From Flavobacteriaceae bacterium (lineage in GTDB: Bacteria > Bacteroidota > Bacteroidia > Flavobacteriales > Flavobacteriaceae): a stretch of 37,148 nucleotides of DNA. Shown here piece after piece: positions 1-8,158 of this stretch; within the stretch, counting starts at the first letter, position 1, and each line of letters opens with the position of its first letter. A program made the translations under genes and the position numbers. The stretch is from NCBI GenBank assembly GCA_024232495.1, contig JAAEPP010000530.1, positions 1 through 37,148 on the forward strand, in the 5' to 3' direction. The notes under the pieces are model-generated. The model was given only the letters and a program-made list of their open reading frames with translations, ran no database searches and had not been told where the DNA came from.

Positions 1-2255
1 AATAAAAAAGTCACATCACCGTATAAATGAATTAGTTGGAATGCATTGGGAGGCGTACTTATGTCAACTTCTACGTATTCTTCAGTAGTTGGAATATAGG
101 TTTCGAAATTATAATTAGGGTACCTATTTTGTTTACCTGCCCACTCATGAGCTAAACGTACGTTTAAATGATTCCATTTTTTTAATTTATAATTAAGTGC
201 GTTATTTAATTTAAATGTAGGAATATCGATTAATGGAATATCTTCCTCTGTATTTTGTCCATATACATAAGACAAACTTGAATTCAAGCTCCAAGATTCT
301 GTAAATTGATAATCAAAGCTGGTGTCAACACCTACCAGTAGTGCATTGGTTTTAAAATACTCCCATACTGGAAAAGCGCCACGAATAGTTGATTGCGTAC
401 CAGTGGGTTTTAAATAGATAAAATCATTGATTTGATTGCTAAAGGCATCTATATTTAAATTTATTTTGTTGTTCTCTAATTGATAACTGAGTCCAACCCT
501 GTTCGATAGCTCTTTAGTTAATCTTAAATCTCCTAATTCTATTCGTGCAGCGGAATGGTGTAATCCGTCACTAAATAATTCTGATGCATTTGGTGGTCTA
601 GATGATAAACCATAAGCTAAAGTAAGATTATTGTTTTTATTAATGGTATAAATAAGACCTGCAGATAAGGATATATTATGATAGGTAAATGTCGGGTTTG
701 TTAAGAGTTGTGTTCCCAAGTCGTTCACTACAAAATCACTAAAATCCTCGTTGTAACCTCGTTCTTCCCATCTACTAGTAATGTAATATTTTTGAGCATC
801 AATAAAATTATAATCATAGCGAATACCAAGATCAGCTGCTAGCTTATCATTACAGGTAGTATTCCATATCCCATAAAAACTAAAATCCGTTTTCTCATAA
901 TCAGGGATGAGTCTTCTTACACCAGTTTCTGGGTTGGCAATATTTTCTTGATATTTACCAGTTACTCCCAAATAAATTTTTGAGTCGTCGAACTTATCAA
1001 TGATTAAATCTGATTTTAAATTTTGTGTTATTAATTTAAGATCTACCGCTGGTTTGTCTCTATCATCTCCAATTCTTTTATCAAATTCAAATCGATGGTT
1101 ATTTTGATAATCATACTGGACAGAAAGTTTACCTAGAGTGCTAAAACGTTTATAAAAGTTTATTTTACCTAATAAATGAGCCACTTCTTGTTTTGGTGAA
1201 TTGATCGCATACGAAAAATCATCTATAATGAGCGGTTCTTCGTTATCGATTGCATTGACCAAATCTCCTACATTTCCAATATGGGAGGCACTTAAAATGC
1301 CCATGGTATTATCTATATAACTGAGATTGGCTTCAAAACCATATTCAAATTTTTGATAGCCCATGATTATATTACTTGAAAAACTTTTTGCTCCAGTATT
1401 GGTTAAATTATAATCTGGAGACTTTAAATCTCCATTTTGTTTGTAACCTATATTTCCATTTGCGAACCAACCGTTCTTAAAACTTTTAGAAAGCATACTG
1501 TTAAGGTTATATCCCTTGCCATTACTCTGAAAACCTACTATAGTTTTCCCAAACAAGGTGTCTTTATTTAGGTATCGTTGTGGTTTTAAAACCACAATAC
1601 CTCCAATAGCATCTCCTGCATAAGCCAATGCATTGGACCCTTTAATGATAGTGATGTTTTCAATCGCATTGATATCAATATTTGGAGCATGTTCGATACC
1701 CCATTCTTGATCTTCCATACGGACATTATTATTCATAATAGTAATTCTGCTACTATGCAATCCGTTAATCACGGGCTTCACAATTTTATTTCCTGTGTTT
1801 ATGGAGGAAACTCCTTTAGCTTGTTTTAAAATAGTTCCTAAACTTTCAGAACTAAAGTTGTCAATTGTTTTTTTATCTATTTTTTCCTTTTGGGCATAAA
1901 TAGCACCAATATTTGAATTATTTCCTTTAATGGCTATCATTTCAAGTTCTTCAATATGATGTTCTAAATAAATGGTAATTTGTAAATCATCTTTAATATC
2001 AATTTCCAGAGTTTTTTTATCACACGCAATATGTGAAACGATGAGTTCAATAAAACTCTCGCAAAGGTTGTTGATAATAAATTTTCCATTACTATCTGAA
2101 ATTGTATGAAGCTGTGAATTTTTAATTTGTAAGGTTGCGCCAACAATAGGTTCTCCATTATGAAAATCTAAAACATACCCTTCTAGGGAATGATTGCAAT
2201 TTTGGCTATACATTACACAGCTAAACAATAAAGTAATGATGATACAATACTTCAT
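1..2255 (-). CDS. TonB-dependent outer membrane receptor (C-terminus cut by window edge)
   Basis: The frame is open from an ATG at 2255 to the first base of the window, about 751 codons with no stop, so the C-terminal strands lie outside. The N-terminus is a signal peptide (MKYCIIITLLFSCVMYSQ). Next comes a carboxypeptidase-regulatory-like beta domain (about residues 20-100, with GYVLDFHNGEPIVGATL), then a plug domain with DQEWGIEHAPNIDI and KGSNALAYAGDAIGG. The rest is barrel sequence with typical turns such as SSRPPNASELFSDGLHH. Receptors of this kind take up metal chelates or other scarce ligands across the outer membrane using TonB-ExbBD energy. The plug resembles receptors for zinc or copper, and the gene just upstream encodes a His/Cys-rich protein, so a metal ligand is my inference. 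The exact substrate cannot be read from sequence. Confidence 0.9.
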   Translation of the reverse strand, partial: MKYCIIITLLFSCVMYSQNCNHSLEGYVLDFHNGEPIVGATLQIKNSQLHTISDSNGKFIINNLCESFIELIVSHIACDKKTLEIDIKDDLQITIYLEHHIEELEMIAIKGNNSNIGAIYAQKEKIDKKTIDNFSSESLGTILKQAKGVSSINTGNKIVKPVINGLHSSRITIMNNNVRMEDQEWGIEHAPNIDINAIENITIIKGSNALAYAGDAIGGIVVLKPQRYLNKDTLFGKTIVGFQSNGKGYNLNSMLSKSFKNGWFANGNIGYKQNGDLKSPDYNLTNTGAKSFSSNIIMGYQKFEYGFEANLSYIDNTMGILSASHIGNVGDLVNAIDNEEPLIIDDFSYAINSPKQEVAHLLGKINFYKRFSTLGKLSVQYDYQNNHRFEFDKRIGDDRDKPAVDLKLITQNLKSDLIIDKFDDSKIYLGVTGKYQENIANPETGVRRLIPDYEKTDFSFYGIWNTTCNDKLAADLGIRYDYNFIDAQKYYITSRWEERGYNEDFSDFVVNDLGTQLLTNPTFTYHNISLSAGLIYTINKNNNLTLAYGLSSRPPNASELFSDGLHHSAARIELGDLRLTKELSNRVGLSYQLENNKINLNIDAFSNQINDFIYLKPTGTQSTIRGAFPVWEYFKTNALLVGVDTSFDYQFTESWSLNSSLSYVYGQNTEEDIPLIDIPTFKLNNALNYKLKKWNHLNVRLAHEWAGKQNRYPNYNFETYIPTTEEYVEVDISTPPNAFQLIHLYGDVTFL

Positions 2256-2331
2256 ATTTATGAATAACTTGATACTGTGAATTGAGTAGGCTTGCGATTT
2301 CGTAAAATCTAACACAAACCAATAGATGAAA

Positions 2332-2667
2332 TTAAGTAGATGACGCCGGTGGACCTCTCAGAGAATAAGATAAATGCTGATGATTGTATTTGAAATTATA
2401 ATACTCAAAATTTAGTTGCTTGTCAAAAGTTATTTTTAAGAATTCAACATACTGTGGTAATTGATGGTCAGTGGAATTTAACTTGAAATCACAAACCGAA
2501 CATTCAATTTCATGTTCATGAATATGAGTGGAATTTTCAAAACAATAATTTTGTTCGTGATTTTCAAATACATGAACCAATTGAAAAAAAGAGGGAAGCA
2601 GCACTATTACAATTAAAAGTAGTGCTGAAAGATTAAGTAAAGATTTTATTTTTTCTTTATTTATCAT
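2332..2667 (-). CDS. Small His/Cys-rich membrane-anchored protein, probable metal-related partner of the TonB receptor
   Basis: This 111-residue protein has an N-terminal hydrophobic segment (about residues 9-30) that acts as a signal anchor or signal peptide. A cluster of possible metal ligands follows: HIHEHEIECSVCDF, with further His and Cys around it. It ends in LRGPPASST. A C-terminal R(A/G)PP motif after a His/Cys cluster recalls small Bacteroidota proteins, including DUF2946-like ones, found beside copper or zinc TonB receptors. That comparison is from memory and not a search. The start codon lies inside the end of the upstream DUF6787 gene (11-base overlap), so translation is probably coupled. 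The TonB receptor gene begins 76 bases downstream. A periplasmic metal-binding or metal-sensing role fits, but no enzyme motif is visible. Confidence 0.6.
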   Translation of the reverse strand: MINKEKIKSLLNLSALLLIVIVLLPSFFQLVHVFENHEQNYCFENSTHIHEHEIECSVCDFKLNSTDHQLPQYVEFLKITFDKQLNFEYYNFKYNHQHLSYSLRGPPASST

Positions 2668-3196
2668 TAATCAAGAAACCTAATTTCATTCTTTTGATCA
2701 TTTTTTTTTCAAAATCCCAAAAGAATTTAAACTGACCAAAAAGCCATCCAAATATAACTAAAAGAATTTGATAAAATATAAAACCAACTACGATGTATAA
2801 TATCCAATAAAGCACAGGTTGTAAATTCTCTTTTGTAATACCTATTAATTTTAAGACAGGTCTACCAATAAAAACACTACTACTTCCAGTAACTGCAAAA
2901 ACTATAAAAACTCGTATCATTTCCCATCGATAGGTTAACTTCCATTTTTTTTCTAGTTTTTTAAAAAGGAATAAAGCGACTCTTAACAAAATAAAACTTA
3001 TTACTAAAGTGGTAATGATTTTAATAAATAATATTTTTATATCCAACAAGGTTGCAACTTTATAAGCAGAGTATAAAATACCATAAATACCAAAAAGAGG
3101 AAATAGTAATTGCCAATTTGAGGTAATTTCCCAATGTTTGTTAAAATTCCTAAGAATAAATAATTGGTTGCTAATATGATTTTTTAACGAATTCAA
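2657..3196 (-). CDS. DUF6787-type integral membrane protein
   Basis: A 179-residue protein with four to five predicted membrane segments. The C-terminal half (from about residue 80) carries hallmarks I associate with flavobacterial DUF6787 proteins: WEMIRVFIVFAVTGSSSVFI, then a segment ending GWLFGQFKFFWDFEKKM. Databases sometimes label this family prolipoprotein diacylglyceryl transferase, but none of the Lgt catalytic motifs are present. The N-terminal half repeats the pattern in weaker form (FNKHWEITSNWQLLFPLFGI against LEKKWKLTYRWEMIRVFIVF), so the gene looks like an internal duplication. It lies 47 bases after serA on the same strand and overlaps the next gene by 11 bases. The function is unknown. 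Confidence 0.65.
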   Translation of the reverse strand: MNSLKNHISNQLFILRNFNKHWEITSNWQLLFPLFGIYGILYSAYKVATLLDIKILFIKIITTLVISFILLRVALFLFKKLEKKWKLTYRWEMIRVFIVFAVTGSSSVFIGRPVLKLIGITKENLQPVLYWILYIVVGFIFYQILLVIFGWLFGQFKFFWDFEKKMIKRMKLGFLINDK

Positions 3197-3243
3197 AGAT
3201 TTAGGATTTAAAAAAAATTAATTAATAAATAACATAAAAAATT

Positions 3244-4194
3244 TTATAATAATATACTTTTAATTTGATCTGCTAATTCAATTCCTATTCGATCCTGCGC
3301 TTCGTTAGTAGCAGCACCAATATGAGGTGTCAATGATAATTTTCCATTCATTAATACTTTAATTGCCGGTGTTGGTTCATTTTCAAAGGTATCAATAGCC
3401 GCAAAAGAAAGCTTATTGTTTTCTACGGCTTCTATAAGTGCTACCTCGTCAATAACTCCGCCTCTTGCAGCATTGATAATAGCAGCGCCATCTTTCATTT
3501 TATTAAACTCCGTTTTTCCGAATATGTAGTCTTTTTGTGCAGGAACATGAACACTTATAAAATCACTTTCTTTTAAAAGTTGTTCAAATGGGATGGTTTG
3601 AATCTTAAAATCTAACTTTTGCTTATCATAAAATGTAACTGAAATTGTTGTGGTTTCCATAAATTTGTCGCTGGCGATTACTTTCATACCGCAGCCAATT
3701 CCAATTTTAGCAACTTCCTGTCCGATTCTTCCTAAACCAACAATACCAAGTGTTTTTCCTCTTAATTCGCGACCTCCACCATAATTTTTCTTCAGTTCTT
3801 TAAATTTTGAATCACCATCTAAAGGCATATTTCTATTTGAATCATACAGAAAACGAACACCTCCAAATAAATGTGCAAATACCAATTCAGCTACAGAAGC
3901 AGAGGATGCAGCTGGTGTATTAATAACTTTAATATCCTTACTTCTTGCATAATCAACATCTATATTATCCATACCTACCCCGCCACGACCAATAATTTTT
4001 ATACTAGGACAAGAATCTATGATATCTTTTCTAACTTTTGTAGCGCTTCTAACCAAAATAACATCAATTTGATGATTATTAATGTATTCAATTAATTGTT
4101 CTTGTGCCACAGTAGTTGTTATCACTTCAAAACCTGCTTTTTCTAAGGAATCAATACCAGATTTCGAGACGCCATCATTTGCTAATACTTTCAT
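3244..4194 (-). CDS. serA: D-3-phosphoglycerate dehydrogenase, short form
   Basis: This enzyme oxidises 3-phosphoglycerate to 3-phosphohydroxypyruvate with NAD+, the first step of serine synthesis in the cytoplasm. The 316-residue sequence shows the D-2-hydroxyacid dehydrogenase fold. GRGGVGMDNID is at about 69-79. The Rossmann motif GIVGLGRIG is at 150-158. The catalytic set is Arg244 (NAARGG), Glu273 (FENEP) and His291 (TPHIG). It ends shortly after the catalytic core, so it lacks the C-terminal ACT domain that gives serine feedback in longer PGDHs. Feedback control, if any, must work otherwise. The gene begins 26 bases after serC, so the two form an operon for consecutive steps of the pathway, which makes PGDH the best choice among 2-hydroxyacid dehydrogenases. 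Confidence 0.93.
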   Translation of the reverse strand: MKVLANDGVSKSGIDSLEKAGFEVITTTVAQEQLIEYINNHQIDVILVRSATKVRKDIIDSCPSIKIIGRGGVGMDNIDVDYARSKDIKVINTPAASSASVAELVFAHLFGGVRFLYDSNRNMPLDGDSKFKELKKNYGGGRELRGKTLGIVGLGRIGQEVAKIGIGCGMKVIASDKFMETTTISVTFYDKQKLDFKIQTIPFEQLLKESDFISVHVPAQKDYIFGKTEFNKMKDGAAIINAARGGVIDEVALIEAVENNKLSFAAIDTFENEPTPAIKVLMNGKLSLTPHIGAATNEAQDRIGIELADQIKSILL

Positions 4195-4220
4195 AATTAA
4201 GTTGTATTAATAATTTTAAT

Positions 4221-5288
4221 TTACGCTTTTTGTTCCAAGTTTTTCATTACATCTACAAGGATCTTTACACTTTCTAATGGTAAAGCATTATACATGGAGG
4301 CACGATATCCACCTACGCTTCGATGACCACTTAAGCCATTTATACCAGCTTCATTCCATAATAAATCAAAGCGATTCGATAGTGAGTTGTCAACTAAATT
4401 GAAAGTGGCATTCATTTTAGATCGATCTTCTTTGTCAGAAACAAATCCTGTAAACAACGGATTTCTATCAATTTCTGAATATAACATCTCAGCTTTTATA
4501 TTATTGATTTTTTCAATTTCTGAAATTCCACCTAAATTTTTTAGCCATTCCAATGTTAACATTGATACGTACACAGGAAAAACAGCAGGTGTGTTGAACA
4601 TGCTGTCTTTACTAAGATGAACTTGGTAATCTAACATTGAAGGAATTGTTCTGGATACTTTACCAAGTATATCTTCTTTAATAATTACTAGCGTAGTTCC
4701 AGCGGGTCCCATATTTTTTTGGGCTCCAGCATAAATAATATCGAATCGTGAAAAATCTAGTTGTCTAGAAAATATATCACTACTCATATCACATACAATC
4801 GGCACTTCTGTTTTTGGAAACTTATTTATTTGTGTTCCAAAAATAGTATTGTTACTGGTACAGTGAAAATAGTCTGCGTCAGACGGAATTGTATAATTTT
4901 TGGGAATGTAGTTAAAATTTTTATCCTTAGAGGAGCCTACTTCGTCCAATTCCCCTAATAACTTTGCCTCTTTGATTGCTTTACTTGACCAAGTACCTGT
5001 ATTTAGGTATGCAGCTTTGTTTTCTAGTAAGTTAAAGGCTACCATCAAAAATTCCATACTAGCTCCCCCTTGCAAAAATAAAGATTTATAACCTTTATCC
5101 TTAAGTCCCAATAATTCTAGACTTAAACTCCGAGCATTTTCCATTACCTCGACAAAATCGTTACTTCGATGAGAGATTTCAATAAGTGAAAGATTTAAAT
5201 CGTTAAAATTTATTACAGCATCTGAAGCTTTTTGCATAACAGATTGCGGCAAAATACAAGGGCCTGCGCTAAAATTGTGTCTTTTCAT
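4221..5288 (-). CDS. serC: Phosphoserine aminotransferase
   Basis: A PLP enzyme that converts 3-phosphohydroxypyruvate and glutamate to phosphoserine and 2-oxoglutarate. I place the start at 5288, giving MKRHNFSAGPCILP, the family's usual N-terminus. An ATG seven codons upstream adds only an unconserved MHCNFKK. The product is then 355 residues. ISHRS (38-42), QGGAS (73-77) and NTGTWS (96-101) are conserved phosphate and PLP contacts. Lys191 in GAQKNMGPAG is the Schiff-base lysine. HRSVGGYRASMYNA near the C-terminus is also characteristic. It sits 26 bases ahead of serA and 64 bases after the acyl-CoA reductase gene, all on one strand. Confidence 0.95.
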   Translation of the reverse strand: MKRHNFSAGPCILPQSVMQKASDAVINFNDLNLSLIEISHRSNDFVEVMENARSLSLELLGLKDKGYKSLFLQGGASMEFLMVAFNLLENKAAYLNTGTWSSKAIKEAKLLGELDEVGSSKDKNFNYIPKNYTIPSDADYFHCTSNNTIFGTQINKFPKTEVPIVCDMSSDIFSRQLDFSRFDIIYAGAQKNMGPAGTTLVIIKEDILGKVSRTIPSMLDYQVHLSKDSMFNTPAVFPVYVSMLTLEWLKNLGGISEIEKINNIKAEMLYSEIDRNPLFTGFVSDKEDRSKMNATFNLVDNSLSNRFDLLWNEAGINGLSGHRSVGGYRASMYNALPLESVKILVDVMKNLEQKA

Positions 5289-5352
5289 TTTTTTAAAATT
5301 GCAATGCAAATATCATAAAATCAAAAATATTATTCGTTAAATTATTAATATT

Positions 5353-6417
5353 TTAATTAGCTAAATTTAAAAGAAAATCTAGCGTGTCTACATCATCTGC
5401 GTAATCCCAAAGATTTGGACTTTGAGAGTCACCAAAATTAACTTTTTGATTGATTTCCATGTTAGAAACGATACACTGAATATTTTCTTTCTCATGTTCT
5501 AACGTTTTTTTTAGGTCTGAAAGATTTTCGTAATATTCGTAAAATAAAACTGAAATAGGCGACGAAAAGTTGGTGTCTTCTTTTAAAAGTAAAAATTCAT
5601 TGTCCAATAAGTTGATATTACTCATCAAATACACAGCTTTGTTATAATCATAATTATTGATGTATTTATGATCATTAATTATTTCTTTCCAGTAAAAAAT
5701 TGCTTTAAAAAAAGTTTCAAAATTATAACCCTCAGGTATATAGATTTTTGATACATTCCTGCAACCCAAACCATAATATCTGAAAATGTCATCAGCCAAA
5801 GCAATTAATTCATGCTCAGTTTCATTACCAGACAAGATGGCTACTGAATTTCTGTTTTTCCTTATGATATTTGGGTATTTTCCAAAATAATAATCAAAAT
5901 ATCGCGCAGTATTATTACTTCCGGTAGCGATGACCGCGTCAAAATTCACAAGTTGTTCTGATGTAAAATTAATTTTATCCATAAAGGCCGGTTCTAATTC
6001 AATTAGGTAGTTTGCCAGGAAGGGTAATAATAATTTATCATTACTCGAAAGTTTTGCGATTACATTGTTTCCTGAAATTAAAACAGATAAAAAATCATGA
6101 AATCCAACCAATGGTATATTTCCAGCTAGAATGATTGCAATTTTTTTATTGGAAGAGTTGTCTATATTGTATTGTGCAGTCCATTTTTGTAGATTTTTTT
6201 CAGTTAAACATTCTCCCCAGCTTTTAAAAGCAAACTGAATATTACTTTCATTAAACCATCCGTTGTGAGATTTTGATTGTTTAATGAGTTCCACCATCTT
6301 ATTAAAATATAAATCGTTGTAGGGAATGTTTTCCTTTTTGAGATAATTATTGTCAGAGAACTGACTCATAAATTTCCCTAGTTTTGCAAAAGCCTGAATT
6401 CTATTTATTAATTGCAT
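5353..6417 (-). CDS. LuxC-like acyl-CoA reductase
   Basis: A 354-residue protein of the LuxC / acyl-CoA reductase family within the aldehyde dehydrogenase superfamily. Family members reduce acyl-CoA or acyl-enzyme to the fatty aldehyde using NADPH. Visible marks are AGNIPLVGFHDFLSVLISGN (98-117), a nucleotide-binding region with ATGSNNTARYF (164-174), and Cys219 in GLGCRNVS as the likely acyl-thioester cysteine. It is shorter than photobacterial LuxC (about 480 residues). It diverges from the ferredoxin gene at 6480 through a shared palindromic promoter and is followed by serC. No luciferase, LuxE or LuxD gene is in the window, so bioluminescence is not indicated. The real substrate, perhaps a membrane or storage lipid precursor, is unknown. 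Confidence 0.82.
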   Translation of the reverse strand: MQLINRIQAFAKLGKFMSQFSDNNYLKKENIPYNDLYFNKMVELIKQSKSHNGWFNESNIQFAFKSWGECLTEKNLQKWTAQYNIDNSSNKKIAIILAGNIPLVGFHDFLSVLISGNNVIAKLSSNDKLLLPFLANYLIELEPAFMDKINFTSEQLVNFDAVIATGSNNTARYFDYYFGKYPNIIRKNRNSVAILSGNETEHELIALADDIFRYYGLGCRNVSKIYIPEGYNFETFFKAIFYWKEIINDHKYINNYDYNKAVYLMSNINLLDNEFLLLKEDTNFSSPISVLFYEYYENLSDLKKTLEHEKENIQCIVSNMEINQKVNFGDSQSPNLWDYADDVDTLDFLLNLAN

Positions 6418-6425
6418 TTTATTTT

Positions 6426-6454
6426 TTGGTGTTAAAACTTAAGTTTTAAATTTG
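6426..6454 (+). promoter_or_regulatory. Promoter of the ferredoxin gene
   Basis: TTG at 6426-6428 and TAAATTTG at 6447-6454 are 18 bases apart, matching the Bacteroidota sigma-A consensus TTG / TAnnTTTG. Transcription should begin near 6461, about 19 bases before the ATG at 6480. The -7 box is the left arm of a palindrome shared with the opposite promoter. Confidence 0.65.
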
Positions 6455-6456
6455 CA

Positions 6457-6486
6457 CAAATTTAGAAAAAGTAAACGCTATGGCAA
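6457..6486 (-). promoter_or_regulatory. Promoter of the acyl-CoA reductase operon
   Basis: On the minus strand TAAATTTG occupies 6464-6457, and a TTG lies at 6486-6484, 19 bases upstream and just inside the first ferredoxin codons. Transcription should start near 6450 and run into the acyl-CoA reductase, probably on into serC and serA. The -7 box is the right arm of the shared palindrome, so polymerase probably cannot occupy both promoters at once. Confidence 0.6.
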
Positions 6487-6833
6487 TTATAATAACCGAT
6501 GAATGCATAAATTGTGGTGCTTGTGAACCCGAATGCCCAAATAATGCTATTTACGAAGCTTCAGATGAATGGAAATTTGAAGAGGGAACTAATTTATCTG
6601 GAGCAGTTCTTCTGCCAAATGGTAAAGAGGTAAATGCATCAATAGAACAAGAGCCAATAAGTGATGAGGTTTACTTCATTGTTCCTGACAAATGTACGGA
6701 GTGCATTGGCTTCCATGAAGAACCACAATGTGCTGCTGTTTGTCCAGTTGATTGCTGTATCCCTGATGAAGACGTCGTAGAAACAGAAACTGAGTTGTTA
6801 TCTAAAAAATCTTTTTTGCACAGAGATGTATAA
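6480..6833 (+). CDS. 2[4Fe-4S] ferredoxin, YfhL/Alvin type
   Basis: A 117-residue electron carrier of the cytoplasm. Cluster I ligands are Cys9, 12, 15 and 19 ([11 protein letters not shown]). Cluster II is C-x2-C-x8-C-x3-C at Cys72, 75, 84 and 88, the expanded spacing typical of Alvin-type ferredoxins with very low and split reduction potentials. Between the clusters is an acidic insert (about residues 25-68), common in flavobacterial homologues. The gene is divergent from an acyl-CoA reductase, and the two promoters overlap. A redox link between the two is possible but not shown, since LuxC-type reductases use NADPH. The partner oxidoreductase is not in the window. Confidence 0.9.
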   Translation: MAIIITDECINCGACEPECPNNAIYEASDEWKFEEGTNLSGAVLLPNGKEVNASIEQEPISDEVYFIVPDKCTECIGFHEEPQCAAVCPVDCCIPDEDVVETETELLSKKSFLHRDV

Positions 6834-6900
6834 CTATTATGGAGCTACATTCATTTTTGCTTTTTTATTCTTCCTAAGTATTTTTTTAATTACTAAATAA
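6826..6900 (+). CDS. Possible 24-residue hydrophobic peptide overlapping the ferredoxin stop
   Basis: An ATG at 6826 lies in the +1 frame within the last ferredoxin codons, and its second and third codons span the ferredoxin stop. It encodes [20 protein letters not shown] plus LITK and a TAA at 6898. That is one membrane-length hydrophobic stretch with a Lys at the end. The overlap would suit translational re-initiation. In AT-rich DNA, runs of TTT and ATT make such peptides by chance, so this is a candidate only. Nothing else explains the 121 bases before ychF apart from the ychF promoter. Confidence 0.25.
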   Translation: MYNYYGATFIFAFLFFLSIFLITK

Positions 6901-6906
6901 AAAGAA

Positions 6907-6934
6907 TTGATTTCGAATCGATAATGTATATTTG
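6907..6934 (+). promoter_or_regulatory. Promoter of ychF
   Basis: TTG at 6907-6909 and TATATTTG at 6927-6934 are 17 bases apart and match the Bacteroidota -33/-7 consensus exactly. The predicted start is near 6941, leaving a leader of roughly 14 bases before the ATG at 6955. Confidence 0.7.
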
Positions 6935-6954
6935 CAGCCATTAAAAATTAAAAA

Positions 6955-8049
6955 ATGAAAGCAGGAATAGTAGGATTACCAAACGTAGGAAAATCAACGT
7001 TATTTAATTGTTTATCGAATGCTAAAGCACAAAGTGCTAATTTTCCATTTTGTACTATTGAACCAAATATTGGCGTTGTTAATGTACCAGATCCAAGACT
7101 AGAAAAATTAGAAGAATTGGTCAACCCTCAGCGAGTTTTACCTGCAACTGTAGAGATTGTTGATATTGCTGGTTTAGTTAAAGGAGCTAGTAAAGGGGAA
7201 GGTTTAGGAAATCAGTTTCTGGGAAATATTCGAGAGACAGACGCCATTTTACATGTTTTGCGTTGTTTTGATAATGATAATATAATTCATGTTGATGGGA
7301 GTATAGATCCAATAAGAGATAAGGAGACCATTGATATTGAACTTCAGTTAAAAGACTTAGAAACTGCTGAAAAAAAATTAGATAAAGTTAAAAGAGCTGC
7401 TAGAACAGGAAATAAAGATGCTCAAAAGGAAGAAGTTGCATTGAATAAAGTTAAAGAAGGTTTAGAGGCAGGAACTTCAGTAAGAGCTATCGATTTAACT
7501 CCTTCAGAGCGAGAGGATTTTATTAATGCAATCCAGTTTATTACTGATAAACCCGTTATGTACGTTTGCAATGTAGATGAGGCCTCTGCAGCAAATGGTA
7601 ATAAATACGTTGATAGAGTAAAAGATGCTGTTTCCGATGAAAATGCGGAGGTTATTTTTCTAGCTGTTGGAACGGAGTCAGATATTAATGAATTAGAAGA
7701 ATACGATGAACGTCAGATGTTTTTGGAGGATTTAGGATTGGAAGAAGCAGGTTCAGCAAAACTCATTAGAGGTGCATATAAATTATTAAACCTACAAACT
7801 TATTTTACTGCGGGTGAAAAAGAAGTAAGAGCATGGACTATTGATGTTGGTTCTACGGCTCCCCAAGCAGCAGGGGTTATACATACCGATTTTGAAAAAG
7901 GTTTTATTCGTGCAGAAGTGATTAAATACAATGACTTTGTGAGTTATGGCAGTGAAGCAAAGGTTAAAGAAGCTGGAAAGTTAAGTGTGGAAGGTAAAGA
8001 TTATGTAGTTGATGATGGAGATGTAATGCATTTTAGATTTAACGTATAA
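6955..8049 (+). CDS. ychF: Redox-regulated ATPase of the Obg family (YchF/OLA1)
   Basis: A 364-residue P-loop protein. The G1 motif GLPNVGKST is at about 7-15. The effector region follows (ANFPFCTIEPNIG), then the G3 motif DIAGLVKGASKGEGLGNQFL. In place of the usual NKxD guanine motif it has a N-x-x-E form (CNVDE), the known reason YchF prefers ATP to GTP. The C-terminus is a TGS domain (TYFTAGEKEVRAW...). The family binds ribosomes and takes part in stress responses, including oxidative stress. It has its own promoter and is followed by parE after 109 bases, so it is probably a single transcription unit. Confidence 0.95.
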   Translation: MKAGIVGLPNVGKSTLFNCLSNAKAQSANFPFCTIEPNIGVVNVPDPRLEKLEELVNPQRVLPATVEIVDIAGLVKGASKGEGLGNQFLGNIRETDAILHVLRCFDNDNIIHVDGSIDPIRDKETIDIELQLKDLETAEKKLDKVKRAARTGNKDAQKEEVALNKVKEGLEAGTSVRAIDLTPSEREDFINAIQFITDKPVMYVCNVDEASAANGNKYVDRVKDAVSDENAEVIFLAVGTESDINELEEYDERQMFLEDLGLEEAGSAKLIRGAYKLLNLQTYFTAGEKEVRAWTIDVGSTAPQAAGVIHTDFEKGFIRAEVIKYNDFVSYGSEAKVKEAGKLSVEGKDYVVDDGDVMHFRFNV

Positions 8050-8158
8050 CGACTCATATATTTTTCAACAATTTTAGTTGCATTATTGTTAATTACTTTC
8101 CTTTTTTTAGGCTTTAGATTTTCTACCTAAATTTTATATTAGCCAGGATACCTAAACT

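Noticed and set aside
5289..5309. Upstream ATG at 5309 as the serC start
   Set aside because: It adds only seven unconserved residues; the family N-terminus begins at 5288.
5353..6417. LuxC-like reductase as part of a bioluminescence operon
   Set aside because: No luxA, luxB, luxD or luxE lies nearby; the neighbours are serine synthesis genes and a ferredoxin.
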